From positions 3,906,001 to 3,970,000 of the forward strand of contig CM074130.1 of the NCBI GenBank assembly GCA_037178625.1: 64,000 nucleotides of DNA, in the 5' to 3' direction. The number at the start of each line of letters is the position of its first letter. Position 1 is the first letter of the stretch. The position numbers and the translations under genes were made by a program. The notes beneath the pieces are model-generated. The model saw only the letters and a program-made list of their open reading frames with translations. It was not told where the DNA came from and did no database searches. The stretch is from Skeletonema tropicum. Taxonomy: Eukaryota; Bacillariophyta; Thalassiosirophyceae; Thalassiosirales; Thalassiosiraceae. Below are positions 21,599 through 31,824 of the stretch, in pieces.

Positions 21599-23162
21599 GG
21601 TGGAACAGAACTAATTTTTTGCCTAGTAAAAGTAGCCGTTTATCTAGTGAAGATGGCCCCGTAGAGCAACGATAGGAATTAATATTCATCCATGCGAACT
21701 CAAATTCGGCCAAATCAAGTCACGCATCACCTTTTTGTCCACGGGCAGGAAAAGTGACCGTTGCTTCTTCACACTTTCTCTCTCCATATATCAACCATAA
21801 ACCAGCCAAGACACAACCACCATGATGCCATTGTGGACTGCGTAGCATCACAAAATCGGCTTCTTACCAAGTGTCAATAATCGTATCTATGCTAGATAAT
21901 TGGGTCAGCAACTCCCTGCCACAAAAGTGACACTTGGCTCGACTTACTGTAGGAGAGAATAGCCATGCCCACAACGTAACGGAAAATGGTCGATGCAACT
22001 GATGTTGTCGACTAATGCCTCGGATAATCATCGTTATCACCATTTATGATGCCACCACGACGCACCAACCAGCGATATATGTCCATAGGGAAGCGTCAGT
22101 GTCTTGGTAGCCGCTCAATCGCCCGATTTTGACGTCATGAAGGGCGGTAACTCTGTGTCGACATATTTTTCAAATTTTTTATTATCCGCACTGCTGTGCA
22201 ATAAGAAGATACAATAAACCACTGATGAAGGCAACCAACCCGCTCCCTCGACTCTAATATGATTAAAGACGACGGCTTGGCACTCTGGAGCGGTAGATAA
22301 GGTCCACACGACGTCGCCTACACGTTCCAGAAAATATACACAATAATTCGTTTCCCTCGAACAGAACAATCAACTGACAATTAATACAAACGGCGTAGAT
22401 ATCGATCAAAGAAACATCAATACATCATTATTATGATAGTATGCATCCGTGGGAGTAATATTACCAATATATGTTGAGGGAAACATCATATTTATCAAGT
22501 ATTACATTTATAATAATTTACATAAAATAATAACATAGATTATCTGATATTAAACTCTAACATGATGAACCACCTCTTGTATTGCAGTTAAATTATCGTA
22601 GGATCTATATAACCACTCATTTTCAGATGGTGGCACTTCATGAGATACACTCTGGGAAGGAAAATAGATTGTTTCTAACCAATAGAACGTGCTTGATCAT
22701 GTATTAGGTGATGTTTATGAACAGTTCAGGTATCAAAAGACATACCCCGTATACCATATATCGATTGGATGCGAGGAAACCCTCTATATTGCTGTGTATC
22801 ATCACGTAAACGTCCGTGGGATAGGTGGAGGGGGGTAAAAGTTGTGGATTTTATGCCGTCGATGGTGACGTTAATTTCTTCATTTTCGATGGATCAACTG
22901 AGTATTGCCATCGATTCAGCTTAGATTATGATGTATTCGATCAAATAAGCCTAGTATCATAGGTGTTTTTATTAGTTGTGCATAACTGTGGCCATAGGAG
23001 TGGAGGACATCATGGTGAGGGTGTAAACGATAATATTCGGAGGGTGGATTTGAGTGGTACCGATTAGCGAATTTGAGGATACGATAGGAATCGTCCCTCT
23101 ACGTACGGCCAAAAAAGCGATTGTACGTTAGGAATAGTACTCACAGTTAGTTCTGTTCCACC
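21599..23162 (-). mobile_element. Non-autonomous inverted-repeat element flanked by TTAA, right copy (1564 bp)
   Basis: Ends are GGTGGAACAGAACTAA and TTAGTTCTGTTCCACC, with TTAA at 21595-21598 and 23163-23166. The interior is the reverse complement of the 16445-18033 element with many substitutions. Each copy has its own matched ends, with compensating differences between the two pairs, so they are separate subfamily members rather than two arms of one transposon. The minus-strand frame at 22369-22115 contains APECQAVVFNHIRVEGAGW. Confidence 0.8.
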
Positions 23163-23275
23163 TTAAAAGGGAAAGTCCCTTCAAAGTAAAACGTGACGTC
23201 AAACGTGACGTCAAAGACAGTTTCTGCTTTCCCAACTTAAAGTGGAGGGCTGAGGTTCAGACCCGTTCTGTCAAT

Positions 23276-24596
23276 GATATTTCGCGCGTATTTCGAGCCG
23301 ATTTTGAGGCCGATTTTGCTTCCCGCCACATCTGAAATCCGCCACCCCTAAAATACGTCAAAAACCTCTTGAAATCGGCCCTGCTTTTTTTGAGGTTTTT
23401 CACGTATTTCGAGCGTATCTATTTCGAGCCGATTTGAGCCCGCCAACATCCAACATCTTCCACTCAAGATGAAAACAACACCCCCCTATGCCCTCCCATT
23501 ATGTCACTTATACACCCCTGTCCAACCAGCCACCACAAAATCCGGCCGCTATAAGTTGGCGCATGTTATGAGCTTCCGTTAGAGCCGCCGGTCGGCGTTG
23601 TAGGCAGCGTATTCTATAAGATATAGTTTGTTGTGTCGAGAAATGATGATGTCGATCGCTGCATGTCATTATTTGTGCATTAAATGTTTGGCGGATAACG
23701 CAAGAAATAATGTTATTTCGTGTTATAATACCTAGGGAAGATATCCTCAACGTGGTGACTTTATTGGGTGGCCCTATGGTGTCGTTTGATGCGATATCAG
23801 GACCGAATAAGTCCGCTCGGCCCGTGCCGCCGACGGTGTTATCATTATGTTTAATTGTGTTACGCTGCTCTGATCTAGGTACATCCCTCCCCAATGATTA
23901 CACAATAATAATCTTTGGTTTGCCGCCTAGCTTGGCTATCCATAAACTTCGTCTACAGAGTTAGAGTTAAATGTACAACCCACATCACCTGTTGGGAGGT
24001 TAATGAGGCTATTATAGCAGCTCCCCCATGAGGCAATATAATTGAAAGACACAATGTATTGAGCAGAATTATTTTTATTAAACTATTGAGAATGAGGGGG
24101 AACAACAGATTGGTGCCCTGCATCTACATACTAAGAATATTAGCTCATTATAGTTGAAATGAGTGATGTTATCCTGATCGATTTGTTCCTTCAGTAGCTT
24201 GATAATGCGAGTGATATGGATTGCTCCTCACCAATAACATTCAACACTCCCATAGTTTAGTTATATGAAGGAAATGGAAGGGTTATATTCCATGGAATGG
24301 GCGATAATATGGAATGATTGACCCTCATTGACCGTCGACGCTCAGTCGAAATACGGAAACGCTCTATTTAATGACCAATACGTCGTCACAAACTTAATAT
24401 CGGTACAAAGCGATGCCACCATTCGATTCTACGTTTAAAATGGGTTTAGGAACGATATTTTGGGTTTGAAAGACATGTGGTTGCCGGTGTTGAAGGTGTT
24501 CTACTATGTTGTACTTCATGGTCAATAGGGTAGTAGGGTAGGTAGTAGGAGGCGGGCGTCAGTGGCGGGTGATGGCTGGTGGCGGGTGGTGCGGCG
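23276..24596. other. Interior of the inverted-repeat element, no gene
   Basis: Short frames on both strands have no recognisable content. A GGCGGGTGGTG-type G-rich stretch lies at about 24540-24595, immediately before the hAT insertion. Confidence 0.5.
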
Positions 24597-24604
24597 GCTC
24601 ATAA

Positions 24605-26258
24605 TAGCGTAATGGAATTTCACCATTTTTGGAGGGGGTTGAAAATTGCAGGTTGAAATTTCAGAAATTTCAGAAATTTCAAGGGATTAAATTTCACTCT
24701 AGCTTATCCTGAGATAGTCGTAATACTTTGCACTCTGCAGTCAACACATCACTCTAAGAGAGACTGTCAGCAAGCTTCTTTCCAAGCATCTTCTTCGCAT
24801 CCATGATATGACGGAGGTTTTCCTTCCCTCGAAGAAGTGCAACACCAGTTGGATCCTTCATCCTATTCCTATCCTTCACAAGAATGCTGTTCTTCAGAGG
24901 TTTGGCCCTACGCTCACAATCCATCGATCCGACAGTTCCCATAGACATTAGAGGCTTAGCAACCAATCGATAGAAGTCAGATGATCCTGCATAACATTCA
25001 AACCACGTGATGCGACCAGAAATAGCACCAGTTGATTCCACATACTGTACCACATTTTTGATACTAAAAGACTTGTTGTTCTGTTGCAGCTGTTCCAAAG
25101 ATGGAAGCGATGGAAGTGGAACGTCAAAAGAATGAAACCAGTCATTGTTTTGAGTATCAAAGTCCTCAAAATCCTTTTTAACTCTCCTCCGCATCTCATC
25201 AGAACCATCTTCACCCAAAGGCACATACCACTCGATCATCTTCCTTACGAGCGCAGCCTTGTTAGTCTGCAGGTAGAACAACTCCCTCCACACACGAGAG
25301 TTTGGGTCACAGAGGAAACACATCAAGTGATGCTCATCGAGTAAACCAACCTTCAGTCCGCTGGGATCAACACCATCCATATTGAAACGTTCACGGATCA
25401 TACCAGCAACTTCTGCTCTTGAGCCCTGACCAAGAAGTTCATCAAACTCGGGAGTGAGACACTTGTTAATATCATTGCGCAGCGCTTGAACCAAGAGGGG
25501 GTAAGCACTAAGTGGCATATCCTTGCGGGAACAAGCCAAATGTGCTTCCTTGAAAGGGAGCGTGAAGGCAATAACAACATCAAACATCTTCCAAATATTT
25601 TCCTTCTTGAAGTGCTCCATCAGCTCATCCAACTCAGCTTGCTTTGTTGCAGTGCGCTCACTACGATACTTTTGATACTCCGCCTTGCCAGGAAGTACAA
25701 GAAGAAAGTCACGACACTTGCGAGCGCTCACAACAACGTCATGTAGAAGGTTCATCCGTGTCTCCACGGGGCAGAAAACTTTGGAGTAAAACACGAGCTC
25801 ATCCACTAGAGCTGCGCTGCGTCGGAAAGAATCAATGCGATCAATCTTCACGAAGTCCCTGACTTTCCTAGCATACTTTATGACAAGTTGCATAACTGAA
25901 GTCTTGGCTAGGTCTTTCATAAGCAAATCGATGCAATGAGCCGGATCGCGTGTAACTATGACCTTCATCCCTGGATACTTTTCTTCAAGTTCCTTCCCAA
26001 CTCGATCCGCAACATGCCTTGCAGCATTATCAACAGGAATCTTCGCATTGTATTGGTGTTCTTTGGGGTTTGGTGGTTGGTGGAATGAAGGGTCTTAGGT
26101 TATTTTTGTGCTACGTACGTGTTGGTTCAGTACCATCCGTTCGCGCCAGAATTTTTGTGAAATTTCATTGTTGGCCAAAATTGGTGCAACTTTCACCCTG
26201 TAAATTTCACGAAAGTTGCAGTAGTGAAATTTCACCCTTTTGAAATTCCATTACGCTA
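24605..26258 (-). mobile_element. hAT transposon (1654 bp) with perfect 8-bp target duplication
   Basis: Terminal inverted repeats TAGCGTAATGGAATTTCA (18 bp, identical at both ends) are flanked by GCTCATAA at 24597-24604 and 26259-26266. GAAATTTCA-type subterminal motifs cluster inside both ends and may be transposase-binding sites. It encodes a hAT/DUF659-type transposase remnant on the minus strand and lies inside the 23260-26399 element. Confidence 0.93.
24754..25968 (-). pseudogene. hAT transposase (DUF659-like), 5' part missing
   Basis: The 404-aa frame begins at an internal Met. It is open further upstream, where PVDNAARHVADRVGKEL reads in frame to about 26060 without a plausible start. 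Recognisable hAT blocks are TRDPAHCIDLLMKDLAK (the conserved Cys/His-to-Leu helix), a long helical insertion domain, and the C-terminal dimerisation region GSMDCERRAKPLKNSI followed by DPTGVALLRGKENLR. The N-terminal BED zinc finger and first catalytic Asp are not seen, and the element is only 1.65 kb. It is therefore an internally deleted copy whose movement would depend on a full-length relative. Confidence 0.85.
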
Positions 26259-26402
26259 GCTCATAAAATACGCAAGCACAGGTGGATTTCGTTCTGTCAA
26301 TGAGAGAGCAAAATACGCGGATTTCAAATGGCGGGAATTCGAAATCGGCCTTGAAATCCGCCTCAAAATACGCGCGAAATCGGATTGACAGAACGGGTCT
26401 CA

Positions 26403-26922
26403 GCTCCCCAGCAGGCCTTGGAAATCCAAGGCCTTTCACATTTTGAGCTTTTGGCCTATGCGAACTCTGATGCGATTGAACCAACATGCACTCCGGATGC
26501 AATCTCCCAACTTCTATTAGATAAGGGATGACGAGAAGAATGCAATGAAGATAAAATTGAAGCGGTTTTTGACACAAAAATAAGACATTTTTGCTGCTAG
26601 GGTTCGCTTTCAGGTAACTGGTAGAGACATTCGAAAATTCTAGGGTTCGCTTCCATTGTGAATCTGTGAAAAAGAAGACAAGTGCAAGTTGGGTTCGATG
26701 ATGCTCCTTCGGTGAAGTGCTCTTGTCGAAAAAGCTTTTTAGTTTCCATCTCTCAGACGCCTGACACCTTCAACCACCAAGCAGTTTCCTCAACTTTGCG
26801 CCTGTCTTGTTGGCCCTACAACATATCTTCCGGTTCCCTCTCTCGCTCGCATAAATTTCCAAAAAGCCGACAACGATTCTCTACTACTACCACAACCACA
26901 CCCTTACTACAATCCAACACAG
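26403..26922. promoter_or_regulatory. HSF upstream region with a possible heat-shock element
   Basis: CTAGGGTTCGCTT occurs twice (about 26598 and 26640). Between them ATTCGAAAATTC (about 26630-26641) contains the inverted GAAnnTTC arrangement of a heat-shock element, so autoregulation is possible. This is motif-level evidence only. Confidence 0.3.
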
Positions 26923-28034
26923 ATGATGATGAAAGAAATGAACACCAATCAAACAGCCCCCAAGCCTACCAGCAATATTATGACTGCATCAAGCACACCC
27001 TCTCCAAGGAGGACGAAGTCTGAATTCCCTATCAAGGTCTACGCAATGCTGGAACTCGCGGAGAACATCTTCGAGTTTGCACAGGCTGTTACGTGGCTTC
27101 CTCACGGAAGAGCATTCAAAATACACAATAAGGTCAAGTTCTTGAAGGAGGTTGTCCCCTTGTTCTTCAATCAGACAAAGATTCGATCTTTCAACAGGCA
27201 GTTGCATCTGTGGGGATTTCGTCGGTAAGTCATCACTCATTGAGCATGTGATTTTCGTCTCCTGATATTTTTATTCTTCTCACACTGACTCGTTGTTCCG
27301 TTGACAGAAGTGGGAGAGGTAACGATCAAGTCTGGTACCACGACAACTTCCTCCGTGGAAAGCCTGAAGATATGAAGCTTATGGTTCGAACAAAGATCAA
27401 GGGCAACACCGGCGGCAGTATCGAAGATACGAAAGTTCCAAACTTCGATGCCTTGCCACCTCTTCCCATTTGCGACAAGCGACCATCAGCTATTCTCGAC
27501 GCGATGGAAAATGCCATCTTGAAGTTGCCCAACTCTATTGGAGCTACTGCCCATTGTGGTTTAGCGATACCAACTGTGTCTATTTCGCATCCACAGCTTG
27601 GCAACGTCACTGCTGGAAACAACTATCAAATGATGGTGTTGCCAACAACTGAGACTCCTTGTCTTAATGTGAACCGCCACCAAGATGATGCGTTTCAGAT
27701 TCTTTCTCCTCCTACTTTTCATCGATCAGTCTCGAATGAAAGTCAATTCATAATGCAACCTTGTGTCCCTACTGTGCCTTCCATGAACCATCACTTGCCT
27801 CAGCGAGTCGACCATACTGAGCCATCTACAGCAGCTGAGCACCAATTGAGCGTTCATGAACCACAATATCCAGAAAAAGCGCATGGTTTACTCCAAAACA
27901 ATCTCAGTGATTTCAGCTTAAGCATACCCCAGCATAATGATGACTTCGAGCCATTGCCTTTCATGGACGATAGCACCCCTTGTGACGACTTTGCATGTTT
28001 CATTGCAGGTGCAATTCAGCAGATAGAATGTTAG
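26923..28034 (+). CDS. Heat-shock factor family transcription factor (two exons, 342 aa)
   Basis: Exons are 26923-27224 and 27308-28034, with an 83-bp GT-AG intron splitting the DNA-binding domain. HSF-type winged helix at residues ~35-125: FPIKVYAMLE, the WLPHGRAFKIHNK wing region, and the recognition helix NQTKIRSFNRQLHLWGF. After splicing, RRSGRGNDQVWYHDNFLRG completes the domain. WLPHGRAFKIH is the form common in the expanded diatom HSF family. No clear HR-A/B leucine zipper is visible downstream; the C-terminal half is Pro/Asn/His-rich and ends in an acidic, aromatic segment (DDFEPLPFMDDSTPCDDF) that may activate transcription. A nuclear DNA-binding role is inferred from the fold. It starts at the first of two adjacent Mets. 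Confidence 0.95.
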
Positions 28035-28226
28035 TAGCATAGCATAGATCAAAGCCGTTCTAGAGAGGGTTTGTGTGAAGTCTCCAATGTAGTGTAGTCT
28101 TAGACGTCAGATATTGATTTTACAGGTAATGTAGTACGAAATATTTACTATACATTCAATACGACTCAGTTACTCAACGGTTAATTTGATGCACTATTTT
28201 TTATCATTTTTTTGTCGATGTGTCTT

Positions 28227-28787
28227 CTACTTCTGATCATCTCGTTTTGAATCTAATGAAAGAGGCTCTCTTGGCAAGCCCAACTGTTCGTACAAACCAC
28301 ACATACGTTTTTCCATCAGAGCTCCACTCTGATCAAAAGCATTTTTCATTGCTTCAGTTATTGCCTTATTCAATTCCGTGGTAGAAATCACGCCTGAAGA
28401 CGACGAAATCAAAAGTGATGGGTCAACCTCAACGCTCACGGGACGACGTTGTCCATCGAATATTACCTTGACACCTTTTTTCTTGCTTTCTCCAACTACT
28501 AGTGTGGCTGCTAACTCATCCATCATGGCCGAGGTTTTTTCCATTGCTTCTTGTGATCGACGATGATCTTCCATCATTTTGGCTGTGCGCTGCATGAGAT
28601 CAGTTTCATCGACGTTGCTGTCATCATCTTTGTTTCCAAACCAATTCGGTAAAGTTACTCTCAAAACACATCTTTGGCAGGTGCTTATTCTTCGTTTGCT
28701 GCTGATAAAGCCTGCAGAGACAGGCGGCAATAAAACGATGACGGCGATGACGGAGAAGACGCGAATTTTAACTCTGGTGAGTGTCAT
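28227..28787 (-). CDS. Plastid-targeted YbaB/EbfC nucleoid-associated protein (186 aa)
   Basis: I use the first ATG at 28787. The N-terminus is a hydrophobic signal (VFSVIAVIVLLPPVSAGF) with an SA|GF junction followed by a basic stretch SSKRR, the bipartite pattern for import into a secondary plastid. The mature part has YbaB features: a long helix (LMQRTAKMMEDHRRSQEAM), a beta segment with VKVIFDGQRRPVSVEVDP, and a C-terminal helix ELNKAITEAMKNAF. Family members are small dimeric DNA-binding proteins of bacterial and plastid nucleoids. Length matches YbaB (about 105 aa) plus targeting leader and tail. Tail-to-tail with the HSF gene, about 190 bp apart. Confidence 0.85.
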   Translation of the reverse strand: MTLTRVKIRVFSVIAVIVLLPPVSAGFISSKRRISTCQRCVLRVTLPNWFGNKDDDSNVDETDLMQRTAKMMEDHRRSQEAMEKTSAMMDELAATLVVGESKKKGVKVIFDGQRRPVSVEVDPSLLISSSSGVISTTELNKAITEAMKNAFDQSGALMEKRMCGLYEQLGLPREPLSLDSKRDDQK

Positions 28788-28870
28788 GGTATTACGCTTC
28801 CTGGTCAATTACTGAATTATTAGATAGCGCAGATTGCAGATTCTTCATTGTCATCATGCTCTAGATGATT

Positions 28871-29939
28871 TTTTTTTTTTTTTTTTTAAGATAAATAAGT
28901 GATTAGTTTAGGATGGTATTCAGGAGCTGTTTACTGGGCAAGCTGGATCTGAACTTGCCCATTTTAGGTAATAAGAGGAGTGCAGTCTAGGTATCTCTAG
29001 TTCAGTGGCAAGTCCGCACTCCTCTTGTCACCTGTGCTAGGTGATGGTATGTTCCTCCTCCCTCCTACTCTCAACTGCCTCTCGACAGGTGAGAGTGAGA
29101 GTCCTCACTCAACCTCTGCCACCGCAGGGGTGGGGGAGAGGGGATTACTCCCCACTCCAGGTGTGCCAGTTGGACATCCCCGGCCCATTCTCAATGAGTG
29201 GCCGGATGCGGTGGTGCCTGTCCCTAGCTGTCCCTACTCCCTCTGAGCAGGAGGGAGTTTGCCCGGACTAGGGCAAGGGACATGCGTACCCGCACATAGA
29301 ATATCATCTGGCTACGCTGACGCACCCACTTTTCAGCTAAGTGTGTACCCAGTTGACGCATCGCATTCAAGGCCTCTCTACCTGGCATTCCATCAGCCGT
29401 GAAGCAGAGGGGGGTGAAGTCCCGACGTCGTTCAAGACAAGCTGCCTTGTACTTGCGGATTTTCTCCCTCTCTTGTTGCCTCAAGACAGCCGAAGGCGCC
29501 TTGTTGCGGTAGGAGCGGCAGTCCGCGTCGGTGATGCGAGTGTCAAAGACAGTTCGACGCTGTCTCTTCCAGAAGTGGGAGACCATCACATCTCCACGCT
29601 CTTCCGTTGTTGTCACTGGGGTCGACCCATCAGTTGCGTTGTGTTGTTGCGTGGTATTTTCAGCCTCTGCTGCGGCAGCAGCCTCTGCCTCTGCAGCAGT
29701 GCGTTGAGTACTAGTGTAGATAAAGGGTTCGTACTCAACGTCACCGGGAGTAAAGGCTTGCTTGCACAAGGAGCCAAATTCTCTCGTAACATCATTGTGG
29801 CGGCAATGGACGAGACCGCCCACCGCCCACCTTGCATTGGAGAGCATGTTCCACCGTCATTTTTGCACCACATCCATCGCATAGGTCTGACAAATCCATC
29901 GGCTTCAGGTTGTACCGGAGACGTACGTTGATGATTAGC
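28871..29939 (-). mobile_element. 5'-truncated non-LTR retrotransposon (LINE) with poly(A) tail and target duplication
   Basis: A run of T at 28871-28887 marks the poly(A) end of a minus-strand insertion. GATGATT flanks the segment at 28864-28870 and 29940-29946. The interior encodes the C-terminal part of a LINE-type reverse transcriptase protein. The 3' untranslated part carries a strong inverted repeat, AAGAGGAGTGC against GCACTCCTCTT (about 28974-29027). At 1.07 kb, most of the element was lost by 5' truncation. Confidence 0.85.
29224..29847 (-). pseudogene. C-terminal fragment of LINE reverse transcriptase
   Basis: The frame contains ARWAVGGLVHCRHND and CKQAFTPGDVEYEPFI, an Ala/Glu-rich linker, and the post-RT block VFDTRITDADCRSYRNK...EREKIRKYKAACLERRRDFTPL (shown in two pieces), typical of diatom and plant LINE proteins. 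The catalytic YADD region lies in the missing 5' part. A short stretch upstream in another frame suggests a further break. Confidence 0.75.
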
Positions 29940-30305
29940 TTCCTTCAGCTGCGCAGCTGCAGAAAATAAAAAAGAGAGCTGAAGAAATGTTTAGGGCTGA
30001 CCTAAACTTTGGTGTTGGCTCAGACAAGCTTGAATAACTTCTTCGGCCGCACCCACACTACAGGTCTCGGTTATCTCTGCTCAGCGATGGCTGGTTGATG
30101 GAATGTTAGTTTGGGATGATGGAGGGGTGGAACAAGTTGATTTGTGTAGGTGGTATCTATGATTATGTACTTTGATGTATGTATGAGCTGAGACTTCGAG
30201 ATAACCTCTAAGGGCTCAAGCACCCAAACGGGCCGAACGAAGAGCTCAAAAATAATGCCCGCGTGTCGAAATCCTCACCAGCTTTCGACGCGATGACACG
30301 CACGA

Positions 30306-30426
30306 TGTTAGATTACACGTACGTAGATACAAGTAGAGTACGGAAATACTCTAATCATTATCTTTTATCTCCTATCTAATCTATCAATAGCATCGATTGG
30401 AAGTAGGGAGATCGAGGATACTAACA
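30306..30426 (+). repeat. 5' LTR
   Basis: 121-bp LTR, TGTTAG...CTAACA, identical to the 3' copy at 31654-31774. Confidence 0.95.
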
Positions 30427-30454
30427 GGTTATAGAGCCTATACAATCACCAACA

Positions 30455-31588
30455 ATGAAGTTCATTTATGCCATAATTCCATTTGTGAATTTGGCAACCA
30501 ACGAATTTGTTGGCGGCGCAACTCATGCGCTATTAAACAAAATTGTCATTGCCACACCTCCACAAGGTACATGCCATGACAATATTATTAACGGAGCAAC
30601 AACACTACGTGTAGATTCACCAACATTTATCAGTGACACACCTCCTACAAAGCAAACAACATCAATTAGGTACTTACCAGTCGAGGACGCCGACGATGTG
30701 TACGCAGCCCATGATAACATGCTACACAACTTGGATACTCTTATTAACACCTTTGACGACTCTGAGCAATCTACTCAGTATGAACCATTTAATTATGAAC
30801 ACAGTGACGAGTATGAGGAATTAGTAGAAACTCTTCCACAACTCCAACACGACCTGGAAACAGCGGGGAAGATTTTTTTAGCAGCAACTCAGCGAAATCA
30901 TATTGCATTTGAGGTTGAGGACGAATACAATACTGATGAAGAAGAGAGTTTCATGAAGCTTGAACCGAAGGTTGAGGACGAATACAATACTGATGAAGAA
31001 GAGAGTTCCATGAAGCTTGAACCGAAGGTTGAGGACGAATACAATACTGATGAAGAAGAGAGCTCCATGAAGCTTGAACCGACTGAGGTTACAGCAGCGG
31101 ATATAGTGCTGAATGATAGCGCGCAGAGGACTCGTATTGGAACTAACAAAATTGAAATTGAGCAGTGGAATTGTGTTGAAACTAAGACAACTGAAGTTGA
31201 GCAGAGGAAACGTATTGGAACTCAAACAACCGATGTTAAGCAGCGGAACTGTATTGGAACTAAGACAACCGATGTTGAGCAGAGGAAATGTATTGGACCT
31301 AAGATGAACGATGTGGATCAGCAGAATATTATTGGAACTAACTCTGGAGTGCAGGCAAAACCGTGGTCGTTTATGATTGACGAAGGTTACCTAGTGGCTG
31401 ATATTCCCGTTACCTTAATGCATTCAGGCGATCAAATGGGTCTGTATGGTAGCCAGTGGAATCCTGGGATCGACCGGGGTAACCCAGATGATTCAGTTAC
31501 AAAAACAACCCTTGATTACCCCAATGATGTTGGAGACAACTTGGTCACGTCACTCATTGTAAAGTGGACTTCCTTTGTCCTTTATTGA
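30455..31588 (+). CDS. Repeat-rich ORF of the compact LTR element (377 aa), unknown function
   Basis: It starts at the first ATG after the 5' LTR (MKFIYAIIPFVNLATNEF) and ends just before the polypurine tract, filling the element. Three nearly identical copies of VEDEYNTDEEESSMKLEPK occur in tandem near residues 151-209. They are followed by four to five looser units of the type TTDVEQRKCIGTK. No zinc knuckle, protease, RT or integrase motif is visible. The intact frame in a young element suggests it is or was translated, perhaps as a Gag-like or host-derived protein. The hydrophobic N-terminus could be a signal peptide. Confidence 0.6.
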   Translation: MKFIYAIIPFVNLATNEFVGGATHALLNKIVIATPPQGTCHDNIINGATTLRVDSPTFISDTPPTKQTTSIRYLPVEDADDVYAAHDNMLHNLDTLINTFDDSEQSTQYEPFNYEHSDEYEELVETLPQLQHDLETAGKIFLAATQRNHIAFEVEDEYNTDEEESFMKLEPKVEDEYNTDEEESSMKLEPKVEDEYNTDEEESSMKLEPTEVTAADIVLNDSAQRTRIGTNKIEIEQWNCVETKTTEVEQRKRIGTQTTDVKQRNCIGTKTTDVEQRKCIGPKMNDVDQQNIIGTNSGVQAKPWSFMIDEGYLVADIPVTLMHSGDQMGLYGSQWNPGIDRGNPDDSVTKTTLDYPNDVGDNLVTSLIVKWTSFVLY

Positions 31589-31653
31589 AAAAGGATAGAG
31601 ATGCTATTTGGTACAATCCGATATCGACTACGTGATATCGAATTGTGGGGGGG

Positions 31654-31774
31654 TGTTAGATTACACGTACGTAGATACAAGTAGAGTACGGAAATACTCT
31701 AATCATTATCTTTTATCTCCTATCTAATCTATCAATAGCATCGATTGGAAGTAGGGAGATCGAGGATACTAACA
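31654..31774 (+). repeat. 3' LTR
   Basis: 121-bp LTR preceded by a G-rich polypurine tract and followed by the CACGA target duplication. Confidence 0.95.
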
Positions 31775-31824
31775 CACGATGATCGATGATCCACCTACCC
31801 CGCCGACCATGGCCGGCACCACCA

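Larger units (their letters stand above)
23260..26399. mobile_element. Inverted-repeat element disrupted by a hAT insertion
   Basis: GACCCGTTCTGTCAAT at 23260-23275 is inverted at 26384-26399. Similarity continues imperfectly inward (ATTTCGCGCGTATTT and AAAATACGCGCGAAAT). TCA flanks both ends (23257-23259, 26400-26402), a possible 3-bp target duplication. No transposase of its own is visible; without the nested hAT it would be about 1.5 kb. Near the right end another GTTCTGTCAAT at about 26291 faces the terminal copy, so a ~110-bp MITE is an alternative reading for that end. Confidence 0.55.
30306..31774 (+). mobile_element. Compact LTR element (1469 bp) with identical 121-bp LTRs and private ORF
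   Basis: Direct repeats 30306-30426 and 31654-31774 start TGTTAG and end CTAACA and show no difference between copies. CACGA flanks the element at 30301-30305 and 31775-31779 (5-bp target duplication). GGTTATAGAGCC right after the 5' LTR resembles a tRNA-Met-type primer-binding site, and AATTGTGGGGGGG right before the 3' LTR is a polypurine tract. No reverse transcriptase or integrase is present, so it must use proteins from another, probably Copia-type, element. Identical LTRs indicate recent insertion. Confidence 0.95.

Noticed and set aside
16441..23166. One giant transposon with 1.6-kb terminal inverted repeats
   Set aside because: Each arm has its own short matched termini and flanking TTAA, and the outer termini differ between arms in a matched way. 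Two independent related insertions explain it better, although composite mobility cannot be excluded.
29025..29271. Plus-strand frames in the LINE 3' region
   Set aside because: They lie antisense to the LINE insertion, overlap its untranslated end, and have no family signature.
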